Source of the DNA: Hyphomicrobiales bacterium
Lineage (GTDB): Bacteria; Pseudomonadota; Alphaproteobacteria; Rhizobiales; Beijerinckiaceae
Assembly (NCBI GenBank): GCA_025356415.1
Contig: JANXTB010000132.1
Coordinates: 1 to 51,547, forward strand
Length of the DNA: 51,547 bases
Direction: 5' to 3'
Shown here: in pieces, positions 10,649 through 20,433 of the stretch
Layout: each line of letters opens with the position of its first letter
Position numbering within the stretch: position 1 is the first letter of the stretch
Notes under the pieces: generated by a model
The model's database searches: none
What the model was told of the DNA's origin: nothing
Seen by the model: the letters and a program-made list of their open reading frames with translations, nothing else
Program-made: the position numbers and the translations under genes

Positions 10649-11609
10649 TGCGCGCAAGTTCCTGATGCGACATCGGCTCGATCACGAGCCTCAGCCGCGC
10701 CGCGTCCGCCAGAAAAGCCTCGTCCTTCATGGTCTTTTCGAAAGCCGTGCGCATCATGTCGACGCGCTCGGCGGGGACGTTGGGCGGAAGGAAGACGCTG
10801 CGGCCGAAGTCCGATTCAGCTGACAGGAATTCAGCGACCTGGCGCTGCACGGGGTCCTTGATGAGTTCAGCCAGCGTCGGCACATCGGGCGCGCTCGGCT
10901 CGCGCGTGATCGAGGCGAAGACGATGGGCTTGATGCGCCCGTCAGCAATCGCGTCCGGCATGGCGAGCTGCACGCTCACCCATGACGCGCCGCGTCCCTC
11001 GATCTCGCCGCGCTGCATGGCGAGGTTGAGATCGGCCGCGCCTTTGTAGCCGGTGACGATCTTGAATTTGGTGCCGAGAAACTTGTTCATCAACGCGGGC
11101 ACGATGTAGGTCGGCGAACTCGGGCCCGTCGCGCCGATGATGACTTCGTTGGTCTTGGCTTCTTCGATCGTCTTGGCTTTCGCCGTGTGCCAGATCGACA
11201 GCATGTTGCGCACCGGCGCCATATTGCCGAGCCACAACCATTCGCGCGCATCGTATTTCGCAAATTGCGGCTGCAGCAATTGATTGAGCACAATGGTCTG
11301 CTGCGTCATCGCCATGGTGAGGCCATCGGCAGGCATGTTGCCGCGCACCGAATTGGCAAGACCGAGCCCACCGGATTCGCCGCCAGTGTATTTGATGATG
11401 ATCTTGGGCCGCTCGGGAATGTATTTTGGCATGTGCTCGGCAAGAACCTGCGCATAAGGCCCGAAGCTGCCGCCGGGATCCGACCCCACCAGAAAGGTGA
11501 TGTTCTTGCCGCGATAGAAATCGGACAGGCTGTCGGCCTGCGCGGTCGCTTGCGCAAGAATGCCTGAAGCCATGACGCCGGCGGCGGCCAGCAGATGAAG
11601 TTTCAACAT
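10593..11609 (-). CDS. Tripartite tricarboxylate transporter substrate-binding protein (Bug/TctC family)
   Basis: Signal peptide then FYRGKNITFLVGSDPGGSFGPYAQVLAEHMPKYIP. Confidence 0.85.
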   Translation of the reverse strand: MLKLHLLAAAGVMASGILAQATAQADSLSDFYRGKNITFLVGSDPGGSFGPYAQVLAEHMPKYIPERPKIIIKYTGGESGGLGLANSVRGNMPADGLTMAMTQQTIVLNQLLQPQFAKYDAREWLWLGNMAPVRNMLSIWHTAKAKTIEEAKTNEVIIGATGPSSPTYIVPALMNKFLGTKFKIVTGYKGAADLNLAMQRGEIEGRGASWVSVQLAMPDAIADGRIKPIVFASITREPSAPDVPTLAELIKDPVQRQVAEFLSAESDFGRSVFLPPNVPAERVDMMRTAFEKTMKDEAFLADAARLRLVIEPMSHQELARITAKVVASPKEVVELAKF

Positions 11610-11631
11610 CGGCGTTTCCTCTTCTCTTTTT

Positions 11632-12777
11632 TCACGCCGTCTCGGGGACAGCGACATTGTATTTCGTGGCGAGCTCGACCAGCTCGGCCCAGGTCTTCGC
11701 CGACACCGGCACGCCGTCGCGCTGGCGTTGGCTTGCGAGCCGCGCGCCGCGTTCGCCTGGCAGGCGCAATTCCGGCGCGCCCTCGGCGCGCGGCAGCCGC
11801 TTGACGATGTCAGCCAGCATGTCGACGTCAGCGACAAAATCCTGCTGCGGACGCAGGCGCGCGATGTCGATCAGGATAATGGTCGCGTTCTGACCATGGC
11901 CTTTCTTGCCCTCGCCCAGCATGCGCGACAGGATCGGCATGCCTGCGAGCAGGCTGGTGAGGCACTCGACCATCAACGCGAAGCCCGCTCCCTTCGGGCC
12001 GCCCACCGGCAGCAGAACTTCGGCCTGCGCCGGATCACTCGTCTCGCGGCCCTGCGCATCCAGCGCCGAGCCCTCCGGCAGGGGCTTGCCGTCGCGCTTG
12101 GCGTGTTTCAGGGCGCCGTTGGAAATGCGGCTGGAGGCCATGTCGAGCAGGATCACGCCCTCGGGCCCGCCGGGCACGGCGATAGCGATGGGGGCCGTCG
12201 AGACGCTCGGAATGCGCGCGCCATGATAGGCCATGAGCGGCGGGCCGGCGGCGATGACGATCGCGGCGAAGCCCTCGCGCGCCGCCGCCTCGGCGTAGCA
12301 GCCCATCGCGCCCGCGTGGGTGGCGCCGCCGACCAGCGCCAGCCCGATTCCATGCGCGCGGGCGCGCGTTTGCGCCTCGCCCAGCGCCTTCAGCATGGCG
12401 ACCGGCCCTGCGGCGCCCTCCGCGTCGAAAGCCGCCAGCGCGCCGAAATCGACCCGCAGGCGCGGCTCGGCCTGCGGCTTCATGGCGCCTTTGTCGATCA
12501 TCCCGAAATAATGCGCGGTGCGGCTGACCCCATGCGTCTCGCCGCCGCGCGAGTCGGCCCAGACGAGGACACGGGCGACGGCCTCAGCCGAGGGCGCGCC
12601 CATGCCACGGGCCATGAACAGCCGCGCCACAAAGGCGCGGAGGAGCGATTCGGAAAAGATCGGCGATTCCCGCTTCAATGGGGCGTCCCTGCCTTGTTCG
12701 GGCGCCTTGAGCTGGTCGCCCAGCGTGACAGTGGCGTCCCTTTTGTTGCCGGCCAGGCCGGAATGAGCAGCCAACAT
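11632..12777 (-). CDS. Ldh family oxidoreductase (malate/lactate/ureidoglycolate dehydrogenase type)
   Basis: ADSRGGETHGVSR, GGATHAGAMGCYAEAA, DMASSRISNGALKHAKRDGKPLPEG; exact start uncertain. Confidence 0.85.
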   Translation of the reverse strand: MLAAHSGLAGNKRDATVTLGDQLKAPEQGRDAPLKRESPIFSESLLRAFVARLFMARGMGAPSAEAVARVLVWADSRGGETHGVSRTAHYFGMIDKGAMKPQAEPRLRVDFGALAAFDAEGAAGPVAMLKALGEAQTRARAHGIGLALVGGATHAGAMGCYAEAAAREGFAAIVIAAGPPLMAYHGARIPSVSTAPIAIAVPGGPEGVILLDMASSRISNGALKHAKRDGKPLPEGSALDAQGRETSDPAQAEVLLPVGGPKGAGFALMVECLTSLLAGMPILSRMLGEGKKGHGQNATIILIDIARLRPQQDFVADVDMLADIVKRLPRAEGAPELRLPGERGARLASQRQRDGVPVSAKTWAELVELATKYNVAVPETA

Positions 12778-12939
12778 AGCAATTCAGGCGCCCAAAAGCA
12801 TCCGCTGCGCCGCGGCTCATGCGTCACAGCGAGGGTCGAAATTTAACCTTCCGGCGCAAGCGTCACAAAAGAGGTTGCAATTCCTTCTTAGACTGAGCAA
12901 TTCTATCAGCAGTTTCAGATTCTTGCTGGAGTGCTAGCC

Positions 12940-13236
12940 ATGTTTCCGGGTGTCGACGCCGAGAAACCCTGTTTTGGGCCCGCGGAGATCCACGTGATGC
13001 GCCGCGCTCTCGAGCTGGCCGAAGGCGCGCTGGTCACTCGCCGCCCCATGGCCCGGCGCGCGTTCCAGGAACATCGCCAGCAGCTCGCAAAGTCGATCAT
13101 CCGGCTAGCGACGGCTGGCGAACTCGATCCGGTGGTGCTGAGCGCGGCCGCGCTCGGCTCCGCTCCGCTCGCGGCGTCTATCCCGACACCGCCCAGCGCC
13201 GCGCATCCCCGCCGCCGCACAGCCCGCCGCGGCTGA
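12940..13236 (+). CDS. Hypothetical protein
   Basis: ORF with amphipathic helical region EIHVMRRALELAEGAL...; start uncertain. Confidence 0.45.
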   Translation: MFPGVDAEKPCFGPAEIHVMRRALELAEGALVTRRPMARRAFQEHRQQLAKSIIRLATAGELDPVVLSAAALGSAPLAASIPTPPSAAHPRRRTARRG

Positions 13237-13324
13237 CGCAACGTTAGGCTACCTTCTACTGAAGCTGTTGAAATACATCGTGTCTTCATGGTGAGCCGCG
13301 TCCAATTCGGCTATTCATGAGGTC

Positions 13325-14236
13325 ATGTCTTCGAACTCTGATCCGACGCCCGCTCCCGATTATTCCGCCATGGCCGACGCGCTGCAGGCGACGGGCGAAT
13401 ATCGCGTGCTGCGCAAGCTGCGACCGCCGGCGCGCTACGAGGCCGAGGGCGACACGGGCCTGCGCCGCGCGATCTTTCTCGACGTCGAGACCACCGGGCT
13501 CGACTCAGCCCGTCACGAAATCATCGAACTCGCGATGGCGCCGTTCACCTATGCGCAAGACGGACGCATCTTTGACGTCGGCGAGCCTTTTCAGGCGCTG
13601 CGCGAACCTTCGCACCCGATCCCGCCGGAGGTGACGGCGATCACCGGGATCGATGATTCGATGGTCGCGGGCCGCAGCATCGATCCGGCCGACGTCGCCC
13701 GCTTTGTCGAGGGCGCGGATCTCGTGATCGCGCATAATGCGGCCTTCGACCGTCGCTTCATGGAAATGTTCTGCGAGAGCTTCGCGCATCTGCCGTGGGC
13801 CTGCTCGATGTCGCAGGTCGAATGGCAGGCGGAAGGACATGAGGGCGTGAAGCTGGCGTGGCTGGCGGCCGGCGCCGGCTTCTTCTACGACAAGCACCGC
13901 GCCGTGAACGATTGCCACGCCGGCATCGAACTGCTGGCGCGTGCGCTGCCCAGGAGCGGCAAGCGCGCCATGGCGCAATTGCTGGAGCGGGCGCGCACCC
14001 CGAGCTGGCGCATCTGGGCGTCGGGCGCCCCGTACGATCTCAAGGACAATCTGAAAGCGCGCGGCTACCGCTGGAACGCCGACGGCGCTGGCGCGCAGCG
14101 CGCCTGGTTCATCGACGTGCCGGACCACGCGCGTGAGGACGAATTCCGCTTTCTGCACGAAGAGATTTATGGGCGCGTCGTCGACATCAATTGCCGCAAG
14201 ATCGACGCTTACGACCGGTTCTCGAACCGCGTTTAG
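13325..14236 (+). CDS. 3'-5' exonuclease, DnaQ-like
   Basis: FLDVETTGLDSARHEIIEL, VIAHNAAFDRRFME, NDCHAGIELL (DEDD motifs). Confidence 0.9.
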   Translation: MSSNSDPTPAPDYSAMADALQATGEYRVLRKLRPPARYEAEGDTGLRRAIFLDVETTGLDSARHEIIELAMAPFTYAQDGRIFDVGEPFQALREPSHPIPPEVTAITGIDDSMVAGRSIDPADVARFVEGADLVIAHNAAFDRRFMEMFCESFAHLPWACSMSQVEWQAEGHEGVKLAWLAAGAGFFYDKHRAVNDCHAGIELLARALPRSGKRAMAQLLERARTPSWRIWASGAPYDLKDNLKARGYRWNADGAGAQRAWFIDVPDHAREDEFRFLHEEIYGRVVDINCRKIDAYDRFSNRV

Positions 14237-15126
14237 TTGCGATTCACCAGCACGATGCCAACGAGCACGCACAACGCGCCCGCGATCTGCGCCACGCCGA
14301 TGATCTCGCCGAGAAACAACGTCGCCAAGACCGCGCCGAACACCGGCATCAGATGGATGAATTGCCCGGCCTTGCCCGGCCCGATCGCGCCCACGCCATA
14401 GGACCACAGCATGAACGCGAAGAGTGACGCGAACAGCCCGACGTAAAGCAGCGCCGCCACGATCATGGGTGTGAAAGCGGGCCACGCGCCGGTGTCGACG
14501 ATGGACAGCGGAATGAGGATCAGCAACGCGGCGACGATGCTTCCTGCAAGCGATACGTCGGATGGCAAATCCGCAGGCCGCTTCGTCAGCAGCAGCGAAT
14601 AAATCGACCAGAACAGCACAGCGGCCATCATCCAGAGATCGCCGCGCTCGAAGGACAGAGTCGCAAGCACCCGCCAGTCGCCGCGCGTCACCAGCACGCC
14701 GACGCCGAGCAGCGAGACCAGCGTGCCCACCCATTGCACGGGCCGTGGCCGCGCCGCGCCCGTCACTGCGGTCCCGATGAGAATGGCGGCGGGCGTGAAG
14801 GCCAGAAGCAGCAGCGCATTGATGGCCGTCGTGGTCTCCAGCGCGAGATAGACGACCGTCTGAAAACCCGCGACGCCGGTGACGCCCAGCGCGAGCAGAT
14901 ATTTCCACTCGCGCCGCAACACGCCCGCATGCGCGCGCGCCTCGCGCCCGACCATCGGCAGAAACACGAGAAGGCAAATGATCCAGCGCAGCGTGGACAA
15001 ATGCACGGGATCGATCTGACCGCGCAACGCGCGACCAACGACAAAATTGCCCGACCAAAACAACGCGGCGAGCGACAGGGCGATAATGGGAAGAGCGGCC
15101 TGTGTCCGTCGATCGGTGAGTTTCAC
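14233..15126 (-). CDS. DMT/EamA family transporter
   Basis: Ten hydrophobic segments, FWSGNFVVGRALRG N-terminus. Confidence 0.9.
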   Translation of the reverse strand: MKLTDRRTQAALPIIALSLAALFWSGNFVVGRALRGQIDPVHLSTLRWIICLLVFLPMVGREARAHAGVLRREWKYLLALGVTGVAGFQTVVYLALETTTAINALLLLAFTPAAILIGTAVTGAARPRPVQWVGTLVSLLGVGVLVTRGDWRVLATLSFERGDLWMMAAVLFWSIYSLLLTKRPADLPSDVSLAGSIVAALLILIPLSIVDTGAWPAFTPMIVAALLYVGLFASLFAFMLWSYGVGAIGPGKAGQFIHLMPVFGAVLATLFLGEIIGVAQIAGALCVLVGIVLVNRN

Positions 15127-15207
15127 TGATGAAGCCTGCGCTCGCTCATGCGCGCCACAAGAAGCGCGTCTTGATGGCCGGAATTCAGATCGTCTGGGAG
15201 AGGAAAT

Positions 15208-15228
15208 GGCTTGGTGGAGCTGAGCGGG
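15208..15228. repeat. attL-type direct repeat (copy of tRNA-Ala 3' end)
   Basis: GGCTTGGTGGAGCTGAGCGGG, identical to 30025-30045. Confidence 0.9.
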
Positions 15229-15552
15229 GGATCAATCTCAGCTACGCGACTTCATTGATTTCAGTGGGATATATTCCACAGCGTCAAACACGTGTAGCAC
15301 GGATGTGTATCACTGAAAAGTGGTGTTCCAACCTCTCGCGCGGTGCGTTGGCCGTCGCCCAAAGGCATGCTCGCGCGCGTCCTAGTCGGGCGGCGAGACC
15401 ACGACGAACTCGCTCCGAGGCCGACGAGTTGCTACGCAGCGTCTTTCAGTGCTCACGCTGCTACGACGTTAAGCCTTCATTAATCAGAGGGATCGCCTAT
15501 GCAGTCTAGGCTGGTCAAGGATCGGTCCACTGTGACAATGGAGCGATGAGAC

Positions 15553-16554
15553 ATGGGTCTCACAGATGACGTCGTGAAGCTGGGAGAAGCGCGAACCAAG
15601 AAGCTGGGCTACGCCTCCCCTGTCGCTCTACAAGGAGTGACCAAGAAGCGGATTGTCGAAGTGCTCCGTCGGTTAGACCTCGCGCAGAACGCCGATCTGA
15701 TCGACGCCGTGTTTGCTCTCCTCGACAATGAAACGGACAGCTGGTTCGCAAGGGCTCCCCGCGGTGCTCGGTTCTGCGATGGGGCTACCACCGCTCACGT
15801 CGGTTGCCATGTCGGTATCTTGCAGCGCAATGGCACGAAGCTCGATCGAGAGGGCAGGGATTATTGGATTAAGCCTCTCCGAGAGCTTGGAGGCATTGAG
15901 GCAATCACGCTTCATGAAGGCGAGTTCATTGCCGGGCACGTCAAGGCCAAGTCGCCAAACTCTTGCTACCGACTTGATGAGGGCTTGAAAGCTGTCTTGA
16001 CTGGTCGAGATGCAGAATGGCCGAAATTGCTGACTGAATGGGCGAGCCGAGACGCAGCGCGGACGCGCCGTGAATTTCAAGCGCAAGCCGCCGACGCGGC
16101 AAGATTGCTGGTAGATAGCGGCCATAGCGACCTGATCGCTGCCTCGATCGAGGTATACGCTAAGCGGTTCCTCCCCGAATACCAAGTCATCTACGTGGAT
16201 GATGGGGACGGTGACCGGATCACTGTCGCGGATCGCAATCGGTTTAAGGACGCGGGAATTGAGATCACGCTCGATGATGGGATGCCAGACGTTCTATTGT
16301 GGGACCCCGGAACGGACATGCTTTGGGTTATCGAAGCTGTCACGAGCGATGGCGAAGTGGACCTTCACAAGGTGACACAGCTCAAGCGGCTGGCGGAACG
16401 ATCCGGTAAAGCGGGTATCCAATTCACCACAACGTATCGAACATGGAAAGACGCCGCCGCGCGCCAGGGTGCTCACCAGAACATCGCAGTTGAAACTTAC
16501 ATCTGGATACAGGCGGACCCAGCAAAGCACCTACTCGTTCAGTCGTTCAACTAA
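15553..16554 (+). CDS. Type II restriction endonuclease, BsuBI/PstI family
   Basis: DMLWVIEAVTSDGEVDLHKVTQLKRLAE matches the BsuBI/PstI catalytic region; N-terminal domain also consistent. Confidence 0.88.
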   Translation: MGLTDDVVKLGEARTKKLGYASPVALQGVTKKRIVEVLRRLDLAQNADLIDAVFALLDNETDSWFARAPRGARFCDGATTAHVGCHVGILQRNGTKLDREGRDYWIKPLRELGGIEAITLHEGEFIAGHVKAKSPNSCYRLDEGLKAVLTGRDAEWPKLLTEWASRDAARTRREFQAQAADAARLLVDSGHSDLIAASIEVYAKRFLPEYQVIYVDDGDGDRITVADRNRFKDAGIEITLDDGMPDVLLWDPGTDMLWVIEAVTSDGEVDLHKVTQLKRLAERSGKAGIQFTTTYRTWKDAAARQGAHQNIAVETYIWIQADPAKHLLVQSFN

Positions 16555-18040
16555 AGTACGAGTTGATGATCCTGTCCAACTCCACTTGGTCCGGCATCTG
16601 CATGCGCACCTGCTCACCGATCGTACAGAGCTGTTGCCGCGTCGGGTAATGCAGGCCGCGCAGGTCAGTCGCATTCACCTGTGTGTGCCCGCTGAACTGT
16701 CGGAAATACTCGTCCACTGCGGTTGAGTTCAGGAACATTGCAAGTCCTCTGGCAAGATCGCCAGGCAGCCCACGGCCTTGCTCATGGAAGTAGTTCAGAT
16801 GGTTTTCGAACCCAACCCAGCTACCGGGAACGGTCGCAGGGTCGAAGATCACGGCTACAAGCCGCCTCTTCTCCTCTTTTGACGTGAACCGCTTCGTCAG
16901 CACGTAGGTCCCGCTTGGCACCACGAGGTCAATAGTGGATTGCGAGAACGCCAATGCATTGTGCTTTCGTCCATTCGGCTTCGGCCATACAACGAAGCCC
17001 TCCTCAAAATGCATTGGGTAGATGAGCGGCACCGCGCCGGGTTGCGCCTCACGTCTCAGATGATCCCGTGCGCGAAAATCAACGACGCGCCCCGTTGACA
17101 CTTTGATCCCGAGATCGGTCAGCTTGCACGGGAGCGCCTGGACACGTTCTGCCAGCGCGCCATCGGCGTCCGATAGAACCAGGTGAATGTAATTATGAGG
17201 ATCACCCGGGTGAACGACTTCCGCGAAGGGGACCTGCCGCCGTGTCACTTCCTCGTCGTCGGGGTTTGCGCTCGAAGTGATCGTCACTTCTGGGGGCTGA
17301 GGCTCTCCCTTCACAAGCCGATAAATGATGTTCTCTTGCAAAACGGCGTCGTCGGCAAACGCCTTCCGGCGAGAACTGTAAACATGGATTTCGCGGAATG
17401 CCGAACTGTCGAGCAATATGCGTCGGAACGGCGTGAAGTATGCGCCGTTGCAAAAGCTGCGCGGCGTGATCGCCACGAGCTGGCCACCCTTACGTAACTG
17501 GCCGAGCGCGACAGCCACAAACGCGGTGTAGAGATTGCTCGTCTCGATCCCGAGCCGCCTTAATGCAGCTCGAGCTTTCGATCCTGAATTGATTTTCGCA
17601 TAAGGCGGATTGAGGATTGCGCAATCGTATGTCGGCTCTTCCCGAAGGAGCGGCTCGCACGAGTGCAGGACGAAATCATCGTGAACAATGCTGAACTGAA
17701 AGTCGATTTCATGGGCCGCGCACTCTGCTGCACAGGCCAACATGGTGATCTCAAGGTGTTTTGCGAGCACGGGATCGATCTCGAATGCTGTAACATCGAT
17801 CGCCCGAGGTCGGGGACTACGCTTGGTCGCCTCCTGCACAAATGCTGCGGTCAACCCGCCAACGCCCGCGCCCGCATCTAAAAGGCGGATTTTGTCAGGA
17901 AGTGGGTCAAACATTGCAGCCATGAACGACGCCACGAGGGCTGGCGTCATATACTGGCCAAGTGAGCTTCGTGTTTTTGGGTCCAACTGCGGCGACACAT
18001 TCAGTCGCGACCGATCCGCATGCTTCAGGGCTGTTGTCAT
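16547..18040 (-). CDS. N6-adenine DNA methyltransferase (Eco57I-like class), partner of the BsuBI/PstI-type enzyme
   Basis: LGQYMTPALVASFMAAMF, LLDAGAGVGGLTAAFV (motif I), CAILNPPYAKI (motif IV NPPY). Confidence 0.9.
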   Translation of the reverse strand: MTTALKHADRSRLNVSPQLDPKTRSSLGQYMTPALVASFMAAMFDPLPDKIRLLDAGAGVGGLTAAFVQEATKRSPRPRAIDVTAFEIDPVLAKHLEITMLACAAECAAHEIDFQFSIVHDDFVLHSCEPLLREEPTYDCAILNPPYAKINSGSKARAALRRLGIETSNLYTAFVAVALGQLRKGGQLVAITPRSFCNGAYFTPFRRILLDSSAFREIHVYSSRRKAFADDAVLQENIIYRLVKGEPQPPEVTITSSANPDDEEVTRRQVPFAEVVHPGDPHNYIHLVLSDADGALAERVQALPCKLTDLGIKVSTGRVVDFRARDHLRREAQPGAVPLIYPMHFEEGFVVWPKPNGRKHNALAFSQSTIDLVVPSGTYVLTKRFTSKEEKRRLVAVIFDPATVPGSWVGFENHLNYFHEQGRGLPGDLARGLAMFLNSTAVDEYFRQFSGHTQVNATDLRGLHYPTRQQLCTIGEQVRMQMPDQVELDRIINSYFS

Positions 18041-18103
18041 TTATGAAAGTTCGCCTTGATCAGGAAGGGGCGCAAGCGCCGGAATATGGTCGAATTCGCG
18101 GGT

Positions 18104-19114
18104 TTAAAGGAGGCAAGAGGCGGCGTTTTCCACAAATAGGTTTGCGTCTCTAACGTATCGCGCCACCATCGTGTCGCTGCTGTGTCCAGTCTGCTGCCTG
18201 ATCTTCCATGTCGAGACGCCCGCTTGCGCAGCTGAAGTCACAAGCCCAGCCCTTAAGCTGTGACCGGAAAAACCTGATGGATCGAGGCCAGCTTCAGAGA
18301 GGCGCTGTCGTACAATGATGGAAACAGCTTCTCTTGATAATCTGGCTTCACGAACGTGGCCATGACGATCAACGGGACGGAAAATCGAACCTTGTTTGAT
18401 TTCCGCTTGCGCCAGCCAACCGTCAAGTGCCGTGACCGGGCAATGGCGTGTGCGTCCGAGCGGAATACCAATTCTGCGTCCCACGCCTTCCTGATCGGTC
18501 TTTGACCGGCGGAGCGCAACGACCATGCCCTGCCGGACGCGCTCAATATCGGAGCAGTTGAGTGAGACGAGTTCGGAGCGCCTAAATCCACCCGCGAAGC
18601 CAAGCAGTAGCAGGGCACGATCCCGAACGTCTCTGCGCGAATTGCCCATTGCCCCGAGGACAGCGAACAGGTTCTCGCGAAGCAGGGGCTTCGCCTGCGT
18701 CTGCGCCGTCCCATGTTCGCGGCGAATGCCGCGCAGCGTCGCGCGGACCAGAAGGGACCTCGTCGGGCTCGCCAACCCACATGCTCCATGAGCGACAGAG
18801 ATCGCCGCAAGCCTCCGCGTCAGGGTCGCAACTGCGAGGGTCCCGGCATGCGCGGAAAGATAAGAAGAAACTTCCGTGGCGCTGGCGGGGACCGTCCCTC
18901 CCCAAGCCTCAAAGTGCGCAAGGTCAGCTCGATAAGCGACGCGGGTAGCGGGCGCGATCCCCGCCCGGACATAGTCCTCAACGCCCTTTGGGCAATTAAT
19001 TGCACAACCCTCGATGCCGAGTTGGCGTGGCGCATGAGTTCCGATCCTGTCCGCCAGCAAGTTTGTGGCCTCCGATAAGTGAAGGTTATCGCGGGTTAGA
19101 CGATCATCTGTCAT
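18104..19114 (-). CDS. Tyrosine recombinase / site-specific integrase
   Basis: FAGGFRRSELVSL (Arg box), GFSGHSLRAGLVTSAAQAG (HxxR), QTGHSSDTMVARYVRD (H...Y). Confidence 0.92.
   Translation of the reverse strand: MTDDRLTRDNLHLSEATNLLADRIGTHAPRQLGIEGCAINCPKGVEDYVRAGIAPATRVAYRADLAHFEAWGGTVPASATEVSSYLSAHAGTLAVATLTRRLAAISVAHGACGLASPTRSLLVRATLRGIRREHGTAQTQAKPLLRENLFAVLGAMGNSRRDVRDRALLLLGFAGGFRRSELVSLNCSDIERVRQGMVVALRRSKTDQEGVGRRIGIPLGRTRHCPVTALDGWLAQAEIKQGSIFRPVDRHGHVREARLSREAVSIIVRQRLSEAGLDPSGFSGHSLRAGLVTSAAQAGVSTWKIRQQTGHSSDTMVARYVRDANLFVENAASCLL
18992..19009 (+). repeat. Island repeat copy GCAATTAATTGCACAACC (inside the second integrase gene)
   Basis: 18-nt exact match to 26866-26883. Confidence 0.85.
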
Positions 19115-19671
19115 CGCGCTTTCCTCGCCAGCCGGAGCGCCTGTGCCCGGTAGGCCATCGCTAGACGCTGTTCGCGCGAGGCTAGGAGATCGGCGTCGGT
19201 CTGTCTGGTCATGGCGAGCAGTCGATCTTCGGTTTCGCACTGCCGTTCAAGCGAGCCGTCGCGCCGGATGTGGCGAACAGGAAACAGCTGGTCATCGAGG
19301 TAGCGGGCGAGGAGCAGGAAGCGGTGACACTCGCAAGGCTCGCCCTCGGAGCACATCAGCGCCACACGCGAATGATCAGCCATGTCCTGGCATTGTTCCA
19401 AGGCCCGCTGAAACGCGGGACGGGCGACTGCTTGTTCGTAGTCGTGAGCCTCCCCGGAACTTGAAAGCCCGCCGAGGTCGTCGCCCATCCAGAGATAGGA
19501 AATGCCCGCCGCGTTAAGGGCGGTCCGCAACGCCGGTCGGCTGAAGTGTGGCCACCGGGATCGAGGTCGGGATCGGACGTCGGCGATGACCCCAATTTTA
19601 TGTTGCTGCAAGAGCTTCAGGAAGTCGCTCCAGGCCATCGAGGAGTGGCCTACGCTGAATAGAGGATACAT
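19111..19671 (-). CDS. DUF488 domain protein
   Basis: FSVGHSSMAWSDFLKLLQQHKIGVIADVRSRPRSRWPHFS...ALMCSEGEPCECHRFLLLARYL. Confidence 0.9.
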   Translation of the reverse strand: MYPLFSVGHSSMAWSDFLKLLQQHKIGVIADVRSRPRSRWPHFSRPALRTALNAAGISYLWMGDDLGGLSSSGEAHDYEQAVARPAFQRALEQCQDMADHSRVALMCSEGEPCECHRFLLLARYLDDQLFPVRHIRRDGSLERQCETEDRLLAMTRQTDADLLASREQRLAMAYRAQALRLARKAR

Positions 19672-19793
19672 TTGCTTGTCCCGGTTTCGATCCCGAGATT
19701 ATAGTTCAGTTAAAGCTCCGGAAACAGCCGAAACCGTTACGACGCAGCGGTTTTCTGTAAGAGCTGATCCCGAGCCGCAAGCTAGGCTCCTCA

Positions 19794-19811
19794 CACGCAA
19801 AACCTTGCGTG
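19794..19811. other. Stem-loop between DUF488 and response regulator genes
   Basis: CACGCAA-AACC-TTGCGTG perfect 7-bp stem. Confidence 0.5.
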
Positions 19812-19816
19812 CACGC

Positions 19817-20194
19817 CTAGGGCGTTTCGTTCAGCAGGTTTGAAAGGGCGGTGATCAACTGCGCGATTGCAAACGGCTTTGAAAGCATGACGCTCTTTGG
19901 AACACCATTGGCCTTCCATTGCTCCGCGCTATCCCCGCTCATATAGACCACGGCAATGTCAGGCGACAGCTCCCGCGCCTTATGGCCGAGATCGAAGCCG
20001 TTCGGACCATCAATCGGCAACCTAATGTCCGTCAGGAGGGCACTATATGAGGCGCATGCCACATCCAATGCGGCAGCCGCCTCGGCACCCGTGTGAACGA
20101 CCTCCACTTCGAAGCCTGCCTCGCCAAGCCCCTCTTGCAGGCCAAGCGCGATCAGAACCTCGTCTTCTACCAGCAGAATTTTGCCAGTGCTCAT
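19817..20194 (-). CDS. Single-domain response regulator (receiver only)
   Basis: ILLVEDEVLIALGLQEGL...LLTDIRLP...VVYMSGDS...MLSKPFAIAQL. Confidence 0.88.
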   Translation of the reverse strand: MSTGKILLVEDEVLIALGLQEGLGEAGFEVEVVHTGAEAAAALDVACASYSALLTDIRLPIDGPNGFDLGHKARELSPDIAVVYMSGDSAEQWKANGVPKSVMLSKPFAIAQLITALSNLLNETP

Positions 20195-20433
20195 CAGGCT
20201 GCCATGTTGAGGGGCAGCCGTAGAGCTGACTGCGTCACGGTGCGGGAACTTAGGTTCTGTCGTCAAGAACACACAGGAGCTGCCAAAGTTCCAGCTTGCG
20301 TATTCACCCACGCTGACCAGCACCCGGCGCGCCCGTTGTCCTTCCCCGAGCCCGGGGCCTAGTGATTGTATTGCGAAGCTCGCTTGCAAACTCCAGTGCG
20401 CCTAGAGACTAGGTCAGTGGAAGAGGAAGCATC

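Noticed and set aside
13505-15058. 517-aa - strand ORF across exonuclease and DMT genes
   Set aside because: Overlaps two well-supported genes in other frames; Arg-rich low complexity
15129-15509. 126-aa ORF spanning the left att repeat
   Set aside because: Crosses the island junction and has no family resemblance; chance frame more likely
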